Under the pieces are notes generated by a model. That model was not told the DNA's origin. It was given only the letters and a program-made list of their open reading frames with translations, and did not search any database. A DNA stretch of 36,408 bases. It comes from Argonema galeatum A003/A1. GTDB lineage: Bacteria; Cyanobacteriota; Cyanobacteriia; Cyanobacteriales; Aerosakkonemataceae. The translations under genes and the position numbers were made by a program. The DNA is taken from assembly GCF_023333595.1 (NCBI RefSeq), contig NZ_JAIQZM010000049.1, positions 1-36,408 of the forward strand, in the 5' to 3' direction. Shown here piece after piece: positions 1-8,000 of this stretch (its first letter is position 1; the number at the start of each line of letters is the position of its first letter).

Positions 1-59
1 TCAACTGAATATGCTTTCATTAGCTTTGGCTACAAAATGATATTTTATTGTACCTCATT

Positions 60-76
60 ACAGCGCAAAGCGCTGT
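60..76 (-). terminator. Hairpin after the ABC permease operon
   Basis: A perfect 7-bp stem (ACAGCGC / GCGCTGT) with a 3-nt loop lies 6 bases past the stop codon of the last permease gene. No clear U-tract follows on the minus strand, so it could be a 3'-end-stabilising hairpin rather than a classical intrinsic terminator. Confidence 0.4.
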
Positions 77-82
77 ATAATT

Positions 83-1018
83 CTATTGTTCTCGACTTTC
101 AGGAATGTAAGGAATTCCCAGTGCAGCAGGAGGCGTCGATTTGCCTGCCAATCCTATTAACGCTAACAGCGCAATAACATAAGGCAACATCACCAAAAAT
201 TGATAGGGAATATTTAGATTAAACGCTTGAATTCGCAACTGCAAAGCTTCTGTAGCACCGAATAACAAACAAGCAAAAGCAGTGCTGACGGGATGCCATC
301 TGCCAAAAATTAAAGCAGCAAGAGCAATAAAACCTTTTCCTGCACTCATACCTTCGGCAAAGAATTTGACGTGAACTAAAGCTAGATACGCACCTCCCAA
401 ACCTGCCATACAGCCACTAATTATCACTGCTGTATAGCGCACTAAAGTAACAGAAACTCCGGCAGTATCTGCGGCGCGTGGATATTCTCCCACCGCACGC
501 AAGGACAATCCTAAACTTGTGCGAAATAATAAATATGTAGTGAAGGGAACTAGCAAGAATAACAAGTAAATCAGCGGGTCTTGATTGAACAGGAGAGAAC
601 CCACGATCGGGATATTTTGCAATCCGGGAATGCCGATAGTTTGAATGCCCGGTAATTGTTGCGCTTGACCGCTATTAAATAGGATGCGCGACCAAAAAGA
701 GGTCAATCCAGCGGCGGTGAGATTAATCGCAAGTCCCGATACTAATTGGTCAACTCGCAAGGTAACGCAAAGATAAGCGTGCAGCAATCCCACTATTCCA
801 CCGACTGTTATTGCTAACAGCATCCCTATCCAAACATTACCAGTCAAAACTGCTCCGGCAGCGCTAGCAAATGCACCGGATAGTAACATTCCTTCTAGGG
901 CAATATTTAGCACTCCTGACCTTTCTGAAAAAAGTCCTCCTAAAGCGGCAAATGCTAAAGGGACTGAGAGGCGCAAGCTGGCACTTAAGTAATCGGTAAA
1001 AAAGGTCAAATTGTCCAT
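83..1018 (-). CDS. ABC transporter permease, BMP/nucleoside type (second permease)
   Basis: Inner-membrane permease of 311 residues in the BPD_transp_2 family, the type that works with BMP-family binding proteins (NupQ/YufQ-like). About eight hydrophobic segments are visible. The N-terminal region contains the GLFSERSGVLNIALEGMLL stretch typical of this subfamily, where the family's cytoplasmic/EAA-like contacts begin. It is the last gene of the minus-strand importer set, 46 bp after the first permease, and a hairpin follows it. Length is normal for the family. The substrate is most likely a purine nucleoside or related compound by family, but sequence alone does not prove it. Confidence 0.9.
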   Translation of the reverse strand: MDNLTFFTDYLSASLRLSVPLAFAALGGLFSERSGVLNIALEGMLLSGAFASAAGAVLTGNVWIGMLLAITVGGIVGLLHAYLCVTLRVDQLVSGLAINLTAAGLTSFWSRILFNSGQAQQLPGIQTIGIPGLQNIPIVGSLLFNQDPLIYLLFLLVPFTTYLLFRTSLGLSLRAVGEYPRAADTAGVSVTLVRYTAVIISGCMAGLGGAYLALVHVKFFAEGMSAGKGFIALAALIFGRWHPVSTAFACLLFGATEALQLRIQAFNLNIPYQFLVMLPYVIALLALIGLAGKSTPPAALGIPYIPESREQ

Positions 1019-1054
1019 TGTATTTTTTTATTTGAAGCGAATATAAATACGATC

Positions 1055-1088
1055 GCATCTGCGTTCATCTGCGTTCATCTGCGGTTTT
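1055..1088. repeat. Dispersed decamer repeat (CTGCGTTCAT units)
   Basis: Tandem units of CTGCGTTCAT fill the gap between the two permease genes and run into the 3' end of the upstream one. Related arrays occur at 7832-7872 and, as a short remnant, near 29300-29319. This is a dispersed cyanobacterial-type intergenic repeat. Confidence 0.7.
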
Positions 1089-2123
1089 AATTCTAATCAT
1101 TCTAAATCGACGTTCGATCGCAAAACTAATGGCAATAAACAGCACAGTTAATCCCTGAATGGCGTAAACTACGGTAACGGGAACATCCGCACTGCGCTGC
1201 ATCACGTTTGCGCCGCTGCGTAAGGCACCGAAAAAGAGGGATGTTGCCACAATGCCAGCGATGTTACCGCGACTCAGAAAGGCAAGAGCGATCGCATCAT
1301 ATCCATAACCAGGTGAAAATTGCTCGAATAAGCGATGTTTCAACCCCATCACCTCGGAGGAACCAGCTAATCCCGCCAATCCTCCCGCTAGCGCCATCAC
1401 AATGATTATTGTGCGTTCCACCGACATCCCGCTGTAGCGTGCCGCCACGGGATTCAGCCCCACCGCCTCGATTTGGTATCCTAAAGGCGATCGGGCCAGC
1501 ACCACCCACAGGATTACCGCCGCAATTAATCCAACTAAAATCCCCGCATGGGCTTGCGTTTTAGGTAGTATAATTGGCAACCAAGCTGATTGGGAAATTA
1601 AGGGAGAATACGCACTAGGCGCACCCGGTTCGATCAGCGGTTCGTGGACGAGATATCCCACCAAATTAAGGGCGATATAGTTCAGCAACAGCGTTGTGAT
1701 GACTTCGTTTACGCCCCGTACCGCTTTGAGATATCCCGGAATCCCACCCCAGACAGCGCCAAACAGGAATCCTCCCAGCAGTGCTAAGGGTACGTGAATC
1801 AATGCGGGCAATCCTTGCAAGTATAGCCCGACAAGGGTGCTGCCGAGTCCGCCCATGTAAATCTGTCCTTCGCCGCCAATGTTGAATTGCCCTGCTTTCA
1901 GCGCTGTTAGCACGCCCAAACCTGCCAGTAGCAAGGGGGCAGTTTTGGTGAGGGTACTGCCAAAACCGTAGTAGTTTGCCAGGGATTCAGTGAACAGGAC
2001 TGTATAAGCTGTTACAGGGTTCGTCCCCGATAGCGCGATTAAAACGGCACCGACGAGTAAGGCAGATGCGATCGCTACAATTGGGGATAACAGCAACCAT
2101 ATCCGTGAACTTTCATGGCGCAT
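1065..2123 (-). CDS. ABC transporter permease, BMP/nucleoside type (first permease)
   Basis: Permease of the BPD_transp_2 family (NupP/YufP-like) with about eight to ten membrane segments. The frame is open to 2174. The methionine at 2123 (MRHESSRIWLLLSP) is preferred because it starts directly before the first membrane helix and reduces overlap with the upstream gene from 62 to 11 bases, giving 352 residues. The central GGEGQIYMGGLGSTLVGLY region matches the conserved loop of this family. The last residues (TADERR and the TGA stop) are encoded by the decamer repeat that fills the gap to the next permease, so the original C-terminus has been replaced or extended by repeat DNA. Confidence 0.88.
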   Translation of the reverse strand: MRHESSRIWLLLSPIVAIASALLVGAVLIALSGTNPVTAYTVLFTESLANYYGFGSTLTKTAPLLLAGLGVLTALKAGQFNIGGEGQIYMGGLGSTLVGLYLQGLPALIHVPLALLGGFLFGAVWGGIPGYLKAVRGVNEVITTLLLNYIALNLVGYLVHEPLIEPGAPSAYSPLISQSAWLPIILPKTQAHAGILVGLIAAVILWVVLARSPLGYQIEAVGLNPVAARYSGMSVERTIIIVMALAGGLAGLAGSSEVMGLKHRLFEQFSPGYGYDAIALAFLSRGNIAGIVATSLFFGALRSGANVMQRSADVPVTVVYAIQGLTVLFIAISFAIERRFRMIRIKTADERR

Positions 2124-2742
2124 GGAATGGTGTCGCCCGGAGGACTTCGTTAGTAAATTCAACGCTTGTTTCAATTTCGGCGAGGTATCTACGCGCCCGC
2201 GATAAGGGGTGATCGGGGAATTGATTATCGTAGCTTTCGTCCTCAGATTGATTACGCATCATAGCATCTTTGCGCGTGCGATCGTATGGATCTTCAAACC
2301 ACCCTTTATAGGGATCGTCTGGATCGATTTCTTTCATAACCTGGGTATAAACGAGAGTATCTCTTATCCCTGTCATGCCGTATTCTGGGCAATCTACTTT
2401 GATTGCATAACTAAAACTTGCAAAGGGAAAAGTTAGGGAACCTATATACCTCATGCCAGTTGATTTCATGGAAAATTTGAACAGAGTTTTGATTGCAGAA
2501 ACGCCTTTTACAGACAAAACATCAACAGAGACTAATCCGCCACCTACCTGTATGACATTTTGCCGGTAAAAGTTTTGCAGTTCTGTTATAGCAGTCAGAT
2601 TGACGGGAAGATCTGGTGTAATGTGAAAAAAGTGCAGCGATAAGCGATCGGCTGTATCGTTTTTCCATAAAATGCGCTCATCTAATTGTTCAATAGCCTC
2701 CCATTTCGAGGTATCGAAGCTAACAGATTTGATGTCAGGCAT
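2113..2742 (-). CDS. Hypothetical protein, 209 residues
   Basis: No family recognised. It is a soluble protein with no signal peptide or membrane segment. A notable C-terminal stretch runs from DDPYKGWFEDPYDRTRKD to NQFPDHPLSRARRYL, rich in Asp, Pro and Arg. It overlaps the start of the first permease by 11 bases and so is probably cotranscribed with it, although it has no obvious transport role. It lies next to a DUF1877 gene within the block that separates the ABC ATPase from its permeases. DUF1877-like and similar small soluble proteins often sit in accessory immunity-type clusters, but there is no direct evidence of that here. Confidence 0.7.
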   Translation of the reverse strand: MPDIKSVSFDTSKWEAIEQLDERILWKNDTADRLSLHFFHITPDLPVNLTAITELQNFYRQNVIQVGGGLVSVDVLSVKGVSAIKTLFKFSMKSTGMRYIGSLTFPFASFSYAIKVDCPEYGMTGIRDTLVYTQVMKEIDPDDPYKGWFEDPYDRTRKDAMMRNQSEDESYDNQFPDHPLSRARRYLAEIETSVEFTNEVLRATPFHAP

Positions 2743-2775
2743 AGCTGTTTTAGCTTAGCAAAGGTTGATAATTAA

Positions 2776-2880
2776 CTACGCTACCTGTTCGACAGTGACA
2801 GGCGCTGCATTAAGGATACCAATAAATTGAGCTTCATAGTGGCAATGCGATTGCTGCTTCAAGTTATTATCTATTCCCAT
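2776..2880 (-). pseudogene. Chimeric relic: DUF1877 start joined to ABC ATPase tail
   Basis: A 34-codon reading frame begins MGIDNNLKQQS, resembling the start of the DUF1877 gene at 3604 (MGIEAEFKQVS), including the upstream GAGTAARATATGGGAATAGA stretch. It then becomes YEAQFIGILNAAPVTVEQV, which matches the C-terminal YEGQFVDILDAATASLEQV of the ABC ATPase (4441-5979). At DNA level the ATPase homology begins at AGCAATCGCATTGCC (AGCGATCGCATTGCC in the intact gene). A 4-base deletion relative to the ATPase follows and shifts the frame. It therefore looks like a decayed recombination scar, not a functional gene. Confidence 0.7.
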
Positions 2881-2944
2881 ATCTTACTCCGCTCTGTAAT
2901 TTACAGCATAACAGATTGAATCTGATTATTTTTTATAAAATCAT

Positions 2945-3604
2945 CTAACTTAAGTAGAGAAACATCGCATTTCCCTTTTCAGCAGCATCTTGGTAATACC
3001 TCACAAGTGGATTGTAAGTATAATCGAATAAATGATCGAAACTCTTCTCTTTCCAACCTCTCAATTTTAACCTTTCCCTAATCATTGTATAGGAAAATTT
3101 TGATAAAGCGTCGGCTACTTGCTTAACTTCATCAACTGTCAAATATCGTACAAGTCCATAAGTTGCCTCATGTTCTATTTCTGTCCCACCTAAAATAGCA
3201 TTGATTGAAGGTAAACGATCTTCATTGTTTTCTCCTATCAAAAATGGTGGTACGAATGAGTCATCTTCTCCTGTCAGTACAAAGTGTATCATACGCCAGG
3301 TTTTATCAATATCTAAATATTCAGCTTTGCCTTCTTCAATAATCTGAGAAATATCTGTTTTTTGTTTCTTAAACTCCTCTTGCTTATTCTCTCTTAATTT
3401 ATTAAATGTCTCTAACGCCAAATTTGTGAACTCATCAAGAAAAACAACATCATCTGGATCGTTTAGATTAATAGTAAATTGTTGCCAGAAAGGCGATTCA
3501 GGCAAGTATTGGGCATCAAAAAATAATTCGGCAAAGTCTGGATGTTCTTTTAGCTTCTCTAACAGGTATGGAGATACTTGCTTGAATTCTGCTTCTATTC
3601 CCAT
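2945..3604 (-). CDS. DUF1877 (YfbM-like) family protein
   Basis: A 219-residue soluble protein. The N-terminus (MGIEAEF), the central YLDIDKTWRMIHFVLTG segment and the following LGGTEI and YGLVRYLTVDEV segments are the hallmarks of the DUF1877/YfbM family. That family has no firmly established biochemical function, and some members occur in immunity-type clusters. About 200 bp separate it from the 209-residue gene downstream, and that spacer holds a relic copying this gene's own start. A plus-strand gene for a secreted protein diverges from it. Confidence 0.85.
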   Translation of the reverse strand: MGIEAEFKQVSPYLLEKLKEHPDFAELFFDAQYLPESPFWQQFTINLNDPDDVVFLDEFTNLALETFNKLRENKQEEFKKQKTDISQIIEEGKAEYLDIDKTWRMIHFVLTGEDDSFVPPFLIGENNEDRLPSINAILGGTEIEHEATYGLVRYLTVDEVKQVADALSKFSYTMIRERLKLRGWKEKSFDHLFDYTYNPLVRYYQDAAEKGNAMFLYLS

Positions 3605-3724
3605 ATTTTACTCTCCAATCAAGCTTTCTCTTAAAAATTAACCTTAGTGTTTAGCACCTATTCATTATTAGAACAGATGCCTTATATTAGTAAAGAGGAT
3701 TTCACGGCTTTGGAAGTGGGAACT

Positions 3725-4426
3725 ATGAGATTCAGGATTTTAGCGATCGCTACTTTAATCACCACTATTGGATTGACAGCAAATCCGAGTTTATCTCAAA
3801 TTGACCTCAATGCACAACTCAACGCACAACTCAAGCAAGCAGTCTGCGCCCAACAGTGGAGACAAGCCATTCAAATTTTAGATCGCATGAGGGCTAGAGT
3901 GCCACAAATGGAAAGCGAACTGGTAAGCTATCGCAGACAAATACAGGCTTTAGCTAACACTCGCGCTAGAATACAGAATTGGCCTCCCAATTATTGTACT
4001 GCTGCTACTAGCGCTGCCGTCCCGGCGACTCAAATCACTCCTACCGCAACACCAGCAACACCAGCAGCAACACCCGCAACATCAGCAATCACAGGGACGG
4101 TAGCTGTTAATCAGATTGAGGCGGTATTTCGAGGCAGAAGAGTTCGCGGCACGGTTGCAAATAATACTAATAACCCCGTTACGCAAATAAAAGTTACATA
4201 CAGTATTGTACGTACAACCGATGCTGATGGACAGACGATACCAGAGCAAGTTCTACAGGCAGGATCGGCTGCAATTCCCGGTACTATTCAACCAGGAAGA
4301 CAAGTTCCTTTTGAAAGTCTTGTAAATTCACAAATTAGAGGTAGCGCTAAGGTGGTTTCAGTCGAGTGGAAAAATACTCTTGATGGTTCTGAGGGTGCAA
4401 ACCCTCCTAGAAGAATAGCACAATAG
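3725..4426 (+). CDS. Secreted protein with Ala/Thr/Pro linker
   Basis: The frame opens at 3647, but the methionine at 3725 (MRFRILAIATLITTIGL) starts a clear signal peptide that probably ends near NPSLSQ, giving a 233-residue precursor. The mature part has a helical segment with two cysteines (VCAQQW and NYCTAA), then an Ala-Thr-Pro linker made of repeated ATPA/ATPAT units. A beta-rich C-terminal domain follows (about VNQIEAVFRGRRVRGTV to the end) that looks like an FxLYD-type extracytoplasmic domain, with alternating hydrophobics and a TIQPGRQVPFES turn. It sits on the opposite strand inside the split ABC importer cluster and converges on the ATPase gene with only 14 bases between stops. Function unknown. 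Confidence 0.75.
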   Translation: MRFRILAIATLITTIGLTANPSLSQIDLNAQLNAQLKQAVCAQQWRQAIQILDRMRARVPQMESELVSYRRQIQALANTRARIQNWPPNYCTAATSAAVPATQITPTATPATPAATPATSAITGTVAVNQIEAVFRGRRVRGTVANNTNNPVTQIKVTYSIVRTTDADGQTIPEQVLQAGSAAIPGTIQPGRQVPFESLVNSQIRGSAKVVSVEWKNTLDGSEGANPPRRIAQ

Positions 4427-4440
4427 CAGCATCTAGGATA

Positions 4441-5979
4441 TCAATAAGTCGAAAGTTTACCACCTGTCATCAAATAACCAACCTGTTCCAGAGAGGCAGT
4501 AGCCGCATCCAGTATATCAACGAATTGACCTTCGTACATCACGGCAATGCGATCGCTCATTGCCATCACTTCTTCTAACTCAGTAGAAATATACAAAATT
4601 GCTGCACCTCTTTCCCTTTCAGCTAACAACCGTTGCTGCACGTATTCTGTCGCACCCACATCTAAACCGCGTGTAGGTTGCATCGCCACAATTAAAGCCG
4701 GATTCCCAGAAAGTTCTCGTGCAAGCACCACTTTTTGTTGATTCCCGCCCGACAACTGGCTAACTTTAATAGCTGGATTTTCGGCGCGAATATCAAAATT
4801 TTGCATGGCTTCAGCAGCATGGTTATTAATTATTCCATATTGTAATAACCAGCGACGGCAAAAGGGTAGCAAATAAAAAACTTTGAGCATCAGATTTTTG
4901 GCAATGCTAAATCCCATCACCAAACCCATTTTCTGCCTATCCTCTGGAATATAAGCAATACTTTTCTTCCCCCCCTCCCCGTGGGACGGGGAGGGGTTGG
5001 GGGTGGGGTATCTCCGAATTGTTCCCCCAGAAACAGGACGCAAAAGTGCGATCGCATCTGCCAACTCTCGCTGTCCGTTCCCATCCACACCAGCTATTCC
5101 CAGAATTTCACCAGCATGAAGTTGAAAAGATACATCTTTAATTACAAGAAAATTTCGCTCATCACGCACCTGCAAATTATTCACTTCCAATACCACATCT
5201 CCACACGAAAAAGCAGATTTTTCCAGATGAAATAACACCTCTCTGCCAACCATCAATCGCGCCAATTCCTGAGCATTAGTTTCTGCCGTTTTTATCGTCG
5301 CCGCCACCTTTCCCCGCCGCAACACCGTAACCGTATCGCAGAGATTCATCACCTCTTCTAGCTTGTGACTGATAAAAATAATCGTGTGTCCATCTTGAGA
5401 AAGTTGGCGCAGAATAGAAAACAGAATCTGCACTTCGGGAGGCGTCAGCACTGCTGTTGGCTCATCTAAAATCAGCAGTTTTGCCTTGCGGTAAAGTGCT
5501 TTCAGAATCTCTACTCTCTGCTGCACTCCCACGGGTAAATCCCCAGCTTTTGCTAATGGATTGACATCAAGATTGTAGGAATGAGCCATTTGAGATATTT
5601 TCCTACTCCTCGCCTGCAAATCCAAACACAAATCAAACGTAGTTCCGAGTATAATATTTTCGGTCACAGACAATTGCGGCACCAACATAAAATGTTGATG
5701 AATCATGCCAATTCCGCACTTAATTGCAGCATTAGGTGACCAAATTTGGACAGGCTTATCTTCAATGTAAATTTGACCAGTATCTGGCTGATAAAGTCCG
5801 CATAAAATATTCATCAAAGTGGTTTTGCCTGCTCCATTTTCGCCCAGCATTGCATGGATAGATCCACTGCTGACACTCAAGTTGATATTGTCATTGGCAA
5901 TAAAATTACCAAACGCTTTAGTAATGCCATCAAGACGTAGGTAAGTCATTTCTAAAAGTTGGTGGTCAATACCCATCAT
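4441..5979 (-). CDS. ABC transporter ATP-binding protein, two NBDs, BMP/nucleoside type
   Basis: ATPase of 512 residues with two fused nucleotide-binding domains (NupO/YufO-like), powering the importer whose permeases lie at 83-2123. NBD1 has Walker A GENGAGKTT (46-54), signature LPVGVQQR (148-155), Walker B LLILDEPT (168-175) and the switch His205. NBD2 has the usual degenerate Walker A (GVDGNGQRE, 297-305) and an LSGGNQQKV signature (409-417). An internal start at 5949 (MTYLRLDG) is also plausible, since no strong ribosome-binding site favours either. Residues 324-338 (YPTPNPSPSHGEGG) are encoded by a GC-rich palindromic repeat inserted in frame between SGGTIRR and the conserved IAYIPEDR segment. 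The gene is 38 bp downstream of the binding protein. Confidence 0.92.
   Translation of the reverse strand: MMGIDHQLLEMTYLRLDGITKAFGNFIANDNINLSVSSGSIHAMLGENGAGKTTLMNILCGLYQPDTGQIYIEDKPVQIWSPNAAIKCGIGMIHQHFMLVPQLSVTENIILGTTFDLCLDLQARSRKISQMAHSYNLDVNPLAKAGDLPVGVQQRVEILKALYRKAKLLILDEPTAVLTPPEVQILFSILRQLSQDGHTIIFISHKLEEVMNLCDTVTVLRRGKVAATIKTAETNAQELARLMVGREVLFHLEKSAFSCGDVVLEVNNLQVRDERNFLVIKDVSFQLHAGEILGIAGVDGNGQRELADAIALLRPVSGGTIRRYPTPNPSPSHGEGGKKSIAYIPEDRQKMGLVMGFSIAKNLMLKVFYLLPFCRRWLLQYGIINNHAAEAMQNFDIRAENPAIKVSQLSGGNQQKVVLARELSGNPALIVAMQPTRGLDVGATEYVQQRLLAERERGAAILYISTELEEVMAMSDRIAVMYEGQFVDILDAATASLEQVGYLMTGGKLSTY
4966..5010. repeat. Palindromic repeat inserted in frame in the ABC ATPase gene
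   Basis: A C-tract, then CTCCCC-GTGGGAC-GGGGAG and a G-rich tail form a hairpin-capable element of about 45 bp. It is read in frame on the minus strand as Pro-Thr-Pro-Asn-Pro-Ser-Pro-Ser-His-Gly-Glu-Gly, a peptide signature of a widespread short repeat. It lies at a surface-loop position of NBD2. Confidence 0.7.
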
Positions 5980-6017
5980 TATTGCAGTGTTAGCTCGGCA
6001 GAGCCTCTATAATACTG

Positions 6018-7088
6018 CTAGGCTTGCTTCAAGCATCGGGTGTATTTTCCATTTTCTTGGCAAGGCTCAAACATAATTTTTTTGGCTAAAATTGCATCTT
6101 TTGTTTGTAATGCTTTTTCCTCTACATTCTTTGGCACCATCGCACCGAATTTGCCAACATAAAGAATATCTGGCTTATCGAAACCAATTGTATAAATTTC
6201 TCCTTTAAGATTCCCCTTAACAGCTAAATCTGCCAGATAAGCAATAGCTAAATCAATCCGCTTTACCGCGCTGGTTAACACTGCCTTGGGTGCCACATTC
6301 AGCTGATCTGTTGTATTGCCAAAAGCATAAACTCCCTTTTCGGCAGCAGTTTGCAGCACGGCGGGAGAAGCATTATCCAGCCACTGATAAATCACATCTA
6401 CACCAGAAGAAATCAACGCCAGTGTTGCTTCTTTTGCCTTAGCCGCATCATTCCAATCGCCAGTGTAACTAGGAATTATCTTAATATCGGGTTTGACAGA
6501 TTTAGCTCCTAACTGGAATCCCCTCAATTCTTCATTTGTTGCTTGAAAAGATTGAGCCGCCAGATAAGCCATTCGATTTGATTTTGTCATTGCAGCACCA
6601 ATGATGCCGCAAATATAGCTGGCTTGCAGATGATCTATACGCAAAGATGCCATATTTTTACCATTCACAGTACCATTTACACCCACAAAGTAAGTGTCAG
6701 GAAAAAACTGCGGTGCTACCTGCTGAATTGCGGCATCAAATTGCCCCCCGTGAGCATATATTAGCTTGTAACCCCGCCGCGCAAAGTCTGACAGCACTTC
6801 TACTTGATCTGCTTGCACTACGTTTTCGACGTAAGCTGTTTCGACTCCCAGCTTTTTTTCAACCGCTTTCACGCCTTCATAGCCTACCTGGTTCCAAGCT
6901 TTATCTGTGATAATTCCCGGTAACACAATTGCTACTTTAAAATTCTTTGCATCTTGTGGCGCTGGCGTCTCGCCTGTGGTGTTTGATGTAGAAGTCGAAT
7001 TGCTAGTACAAGCTTTCAGCAGGAGACTGGTGCCAAAAGCGGCTGAACCGTAAATGAGGAATTGACGCCGACGATACATTTGAGACAT
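6018..7088 (-). CDS. BMP-family substrate-binding lipoprotein
   Basis: Periplasmic binding protein of 356 residues in the BMP (PnrA-like) family, which in characterised members binds purine nucleosides. The N-terminus has twin arginines (YRRRQF), a hydrophobic segment and a lipobox LKAC with lipidated Cys27, followed by a Ser/Thr-rich linker. Family landmarks include VALPGI-like VAIVLPG, NQVGYEGVKAVEKKLG and YAHGGQFDAA. It is the first gene of the importer set, 38 bp before the ATPase, and is divergent from a ureidoglycolate-lyase-family gene across a spacer with an NtcA-type site. Start could also be the fourth codon (MYRRRQF). Substrate assignment is by family and context only. Confidence 0.92.
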   Translation of the reverse strand: MSQMYRRRQFLIYGSAAFGTSLLLKACTSNSTSTSNTTGETPAPQDAKNFKVAIVLPGIITDKAWNQVGYEGVKAVEKKLGVETAYVENVVQADQVEVLSDFARRGYKLIYAHGGQFDAAIQQVAPQFFPDTYFVGVNGTVNGKNMASLRIDHLQASYICGIIGAAMTKSNRMAYLAAQSFQATNEELRGFQLGAKSVKPDIKIIPSYTGDWNDAAKAKEATLALISSGVDVIYQWLDNASPAVLQTAAEKGVYAFGNTTDQLNVAPKAVLTSAVKRIDLAIAYLADLAVKGNLKGEIYTIGFDKPDILYVGKFGAMVPKNVEEKALQTKDAILAKKIMFEPCQENGKYTRCLKQA

Positions 7089-7175
7089 ACAGGTTTTATT
7101 TTGGCGAGATTAAGTGGGATACGTTGGTTCGCGATCGCGTATCATTTACATAAAATGTTTCTATTGTAGCAAACC

Positions 7176-7189
7176 GTATTTTCAGATAC
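7176..7189. promoter_or_regulatory. Candidate NtcA-binding site (GTA-N8-TAC)
   Basis: GTATTTTCAGATAC is a perfect match to the GTAN8TAC core bound by NtcA, the cyanobacterial nitrogen-control regulator. It lies in the spacer between the divergent BMP lipoprotein gene and the ureidoglycolate-lyase-family gene. On the minus strand a TACAAT -10-like hexamer lies only 7 bases beyond it. On the plus strand the site is 25 bases before the start codon. The usual 22-base spacing to a -10 box is not clean on either side, so which gene it controls is uncertain. Confidence 0.5.
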
Positions 7190-7214
7190 ACTAAGAAAAG
7201 TATTTACCCTATTT

Positions 7215-7724
7215 ATGCAAATGAGCCGATCGATCTTATTAAAACAATTACAGGCTCAGTCGATCGGGCCAGACAGCTTCCGACCCTACGGACAGGTGAT
7301 TTTCGCAAGCATTGATGGCAAGACTTACGATGCAGAGGACGCTCAGTTAAACCTCCAAAATGGAATTCCTCGAATTTATATTATGCGACTGCACCACCAA
7401 GGACGCAAGTTTCACAAAATTACGCGCCACGTGCAATGCACTCAATGTCTGGGTTCTCTGGAAGGGAAGGATTGGTTAATTGCGGTTGCGCCTCCTAATA
7501 ATGATACTGACCAACCAAAATTAGAGGAAATTGCAGCTTTTCGCATTCCTGGTAATTGCTTTATCAAGTTAGAGGTGGGTACTTGGCACGCGGGACCATA
7601 TTTCGATTGGGATTTTGTTGATTTCTACAATTTGGAACTCAGCAATACAAATGCGATCGATCATTTCACCTACAATTTTTTGGAAAGCCACCATCTAGAA
7701 TTTGAAATTGCATCTATTTCATAA
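7215..7724 (+). CDS. Ureidoglycolate lyase-family (AllA-like) protein
   Basis: A 169-residue cupin-fold protein of the ureidoglycolate lyase/hydrolase family. Landmarks shared with AllA are SFRPYGQVI near residues 21-29, the H-x-Q-C strand, FRIPGN, the GTWHAGPYF metal/substrate strand and DFYNLELSNTNAIDHF. AllA releases urea from ureidoglycolate, the end of allantoin breakdown. Members of this fold family can have other substrates, so the reaction is an inference. Start codons at 7215 and 7221 are both possible. It is divergent from the BMP importer and shares the NtcA-type spacer, which supports a role in nitrogen scavenging. Confidence 0.8.
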   Translation: MQMSRSILLKQLQAQSIGPDSFRPYGQVIFASIDGKTYDAEDAQLNLQNGIPRIYIMRLHHQGRKFHKITRHVQCTQCLGSLEGKDWLIAVAPPNNDTDQPKLEEIAAFRIPGNCFIKLEVGTWHAGPYFDWDFVDFYNLELSNTNAIDHFTYNFLESHHLEFEIASIS

Positions 7725-7740
7725 CCCCATCATTGTCGAA

Positions 7741-7994
7741 TTGTAGGTTGGGTTGAACGGTTAAAGGTAAAATTGCTCCCTGATATCATGTCCTTACGCA
7801 TCGGTTACCTAAAAAATTTATGATCTTATTCTTATCTGCGTTTATCTGCGTTCATCTGTCTTCATCTGCGGTAAAATCTTAACCACCGATGACAACAAAC
7901 AATTTAACGATATCACGCATTTACTAACGATGCAACCGGACAGTATATGACCTAACATCTGCGTTGGGTTTCGTTACCTCAACCAACCTACAAA
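7741..7994. repeat. MITE-like element with GTAGGTTGG inverted ends
   Basis: The left end TTGTAGGTTGGGTTGA and the right end TCAACCAACCTACAA are inverted copies bounding about 250 bp of non-coding DNA. The same end motif bounds a shorter element at 24370-24450. Inside lies a decamer array (7832-7872). No gene was seen in this spacer. Confidence 0.55.
7832..7872. repeat. Decamer repeat array (TCTGCGTTCA type)
   Basis: Four imperfect units of the same decamer seen at 1055-1088 (TTTATCTGCG, TTCATCTGTC, TTCATCTGCG and a first partial unit). Non-coding here. Confidence 0.65.
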
Positions 7995-8000
7995 AATTAT

